Source: Candidatus Nomurabacteria bacterium RIFCSPLOWO2_01_FULL_46_18
Lineage (GTDB): Bacteria; Patescibacteriota; Minisyncoccia; Phycocordibacterales; UBA9973
Assembly (NCBI GenBank): GCA_001786015.1
Contig: MFVH01000014.1
Coordinates: forward strand, 1 to 7,359
Reading direction: 5' to 3'
DNA length: 7,359 nt
Part shown: in pieces, positions 6,012-7,359 of the stretch
Position numbering within the stretch: position 1 is the stretch's first letter
How the letters are laid out: each line of letters begins with the position of its first letter
Notes under the pieces: model-generated
The model's database searches: none
The model's input: the letters and a program-made list of their open reading frames with translations, nothing else
Told to the model about the DNA's origin: nothing
Program-made: the position numbers and the translations under genes

Positions 6012-7359
6012 TTATATTTCCTTTCTGATTCGCTCTGCGATTGATTCGAAATCGAGCTTGTGATACTTGAGGACTTCGGCGTTGTGGCCGCAGACGGGGA
6101 TTTCTTCGATGCCGAGGGATATGATTTTCGGACACGGTTCCGGACATAATGCGGCAAGAACACTCCGAATCTGCATCCCTTGGCCAAGCGCTACATAGTG
6201 ATCGTCGAGCGTCACAATCATCCGATACCCTTTGACTGCGTTTCGAAGCCACTCCTCATCAAACCGATTGAGCCAGGGAAAATTCATAACAGTTGCGGAA
6301 ATCCCTTTTTCTTCAAGAATGCTTGCCGCCTTTACGGCTTCGGTCATCATAACCGGACCATAGCCAATGATAACCACATCGGTTCCCGTGTGCAAAAACA
6401 CCCCCTTTCCCGGCTCGAGTTCGTATCCATCGGGAAATGAAAACGGGCACTCGTTTTGAATGCTCACAAACCTGATATAGGTTGACTGTGAATTTTTCTC
6501 GATTGCCCAGCGGATTGCCATTCGCGCTTCTTTTTCGTTTGAGGGCTCGATCAAGGTAAGTCCCGGGATTGAACCGAGTATGGAAATACCGCGGACGGAT
6601 TGATGAGAATGTCCCGGCATGCCGGGCAAAATCCCCGCAAGAGACCCGACATAGACAATCTTTGTTTTTTCCGTCGCGTTATTGTAAAAATGCTCGTTTG
6701 CGCGCGTTGTCAAAAAACACTCAAACGAATGAACAACGGGAATCATTCCCTGAAGCGCAAGACCGCCCGCCATTGATACCATATCCTGCTCCGCAATACC
6801 CGCCTCGATGTAGCGCTCCGGAATTTCTTTTTTAAACGGGATAAGGCCTGTGTCAAGCACAAGATCCGCGTCCATTGCGACGACTTTTTTATTCTCTTTT
6901 GCGATTTTTACAAGTTCGTCCGCGTATGCAGGGATAAGGCGCTCCCAGTTTTGCCCCACTGTGATGGCAGGCATTTCCGTTGATTCGAATACAAGCTCTG
7001 CCTCGCCCGCGGCTTTGAGTTTTTCGTTTATCCGGTCTCCAATCTCTTTAATTGCAGCCTGATATTCTCCGTAGGAAGGTGCGCCGGAATGAAATTTATA
7101 GAGCCCGTCATCCGCGAGCCGCGTCATGAATGAGACCCCGGCGCCTTTCAAAGTGTCCGCAATGATTACCTGCGGCTTTTCTTTGATGCTTTTTGCCCAA
7201 TCGATCGCACTCTTAATTTCGCGCATATCGTTTCCGTTAATCCGCATAACCGCCCATCCGAAATCAGCAAATTTCGCTTCGAGGTTTCCGAGATCCGACG
7301 TGTCGCGAACAAAAATATCGGATTGAATTTTGTTATGATCCACGATCGCGGTAATTTCC
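6012..7359 (-). CDS. Transketolase, fused form, partial (N-terminal part beyond right edge)
   Basis: The frame is open to the right edge, giving 448 visible residues. It begins inside the ThDP-binding domain with V-D-H-N-K-I-Q-S-D (6-14), the Asn end of the ThDP motif, so the GTG at 7343 is an internal Val codon and not a start. The domain finishes with K-G-A-G-V-S-F-M (71-78) and F-H-S-G-A-P (89-94). The pyrimidine-binding domain follows with catalytic Glu190 in A-G-I-A-E-Q-D (186-192) and G-H-S-H-Q-S-V-R-G (249-257), then the C-terminal domain from about 325. Unlike the split pair at 524-2247, both halves are in one chain. It should transfer two-carbon ketol units between sugar phosphates, or act as a related ketotransferase; the H-S-H-Q loop is shared with DXS-like enzymes, so the exact reaction is open. 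It ends in TAA at 6014-6012. Confidence 0.92.
   Translation of the reverse strand, partial: EITAIVDHNKIQSDIFVRDTSDLGNLEAKFADFGWAVMRINGNDMREIKSAIDWAKSIKEKPQVIIADTLKGAGVSFMTRLADDGLYKFHSGAPSYGEYQAAIKEIGDRINEKLKAAGEAELVFESTEMPAITVGQNWERLIPAYADELVKIAKENKKVVAMDADLVLDTGLIPFKKEIPERYIEAGIAEQDMVSMAGGLALQGMIPVVHSFECFLTTRANEHFYNNATEKTKIVYVGSLAGILPGMPGHSHQSVRGISILGSIPGLTLIEPSNEKEARMAIRWAIEKNSQSTYIRFVSIQNECPFSFPDGYELEPGKGVFLHTGTDVVIIGYGPVMMTEAVKAASILEEKGISATVMNFPWLNRFDEEWLRNAVKGYRMIVTLDDHYVALGQGMQIRSVLAALCPEPCPKIISLGIEEIPVCGHNAEVLKYHKLDFESIAERIRKEI

Noticed and set aside
5983..6252. Ninety extra N-terminal residues for the methyltransferase at 5029-5982.
   Set aside because: They lie within the transketolase coding region in another frame and read as Arg/Ser-rich sequence without domain character.
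1..7359. tRNA, rRNA, CRISPR arrays, insertion sequences, attachment sites, recoded stop codons.
   Set aside because: None seen by eye. All supported frames use TAA, TAG or TGA as stops, including TGA for the transketolase N half and the 5029-5982 methyltransferase, so no alternative code is indicated.

Overview
The window is a single block of eight genes, all read from the minus strand (right to left). It looks like part of a cluster for making and decorating a nucleotide-activated sugar for a surface polysaccharide. In transcription order it holds: a fused transketolase cut by the right edge (6012-7359); a class I SAM methyltransferase (5029-5982); a GDP-fucose-synthase-like NAD(P) sugar reductase (4052-5014); a second, CmcI/family-24-type methyltransferase broken by a frameshift at a run of eight G (3241-4049); an aldo/keto reductase (2252-3223); a split transketolase in two overlapping genes (N half 1435-2247, C half 524-1438); a 136-nt gap with hairpins and a displaced ribosome-binding site (388-523); and an RmlC-like sugar 3,5-epimerase cut by the left edge (1-387). 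Most junctions are short (2 to 29 nt, with one 4-nt overlap), so an operon is likely.

How the genes could work together. The RmlC-like protein carries an RGIHGD signature in place of the usual RGLHYQ, and the GDP-fucose-synthase-like protein has lost both residues that epimerise in that family (the Cys is Gly, the His is Asn) but keeps the Ser/Tyr/Lys reductase triad. The pair therefore looks like a separate 3,5-epimerase plus 4-ketoreductase, the division of labour known from the Campylobacter jejuni modified-heptose pathways (DdahB/DdahC, MlghB/MlghC). If the sugar is a heptose, the two transketolase systems make sense: transketolase makes sedoheptulose 7-phosphate, the precursor of activated heptoses. 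The two methyltransferases would decorate the sugar. The dehydratase or 4-dehydrogenase, a heptose kinase/guanylyltransferase and glycosyltransferases are not in the window, so the sugar identity is inference. A branched-chain sugar made by two-carbon transfer is the main alternative.

Organism. It is a bacterium with the standard genetic code and mid-range, patchy GC. The split transketolase has clear Shine-Dalgarno sites while several other genes have none. A Patescibacteria/CPR (Parcubacteria-like) genome is a low-confidence guess; the window has no phylogenetic marker gene. No tRNA, rRNA, CRISPR, transposase or origin was seen.
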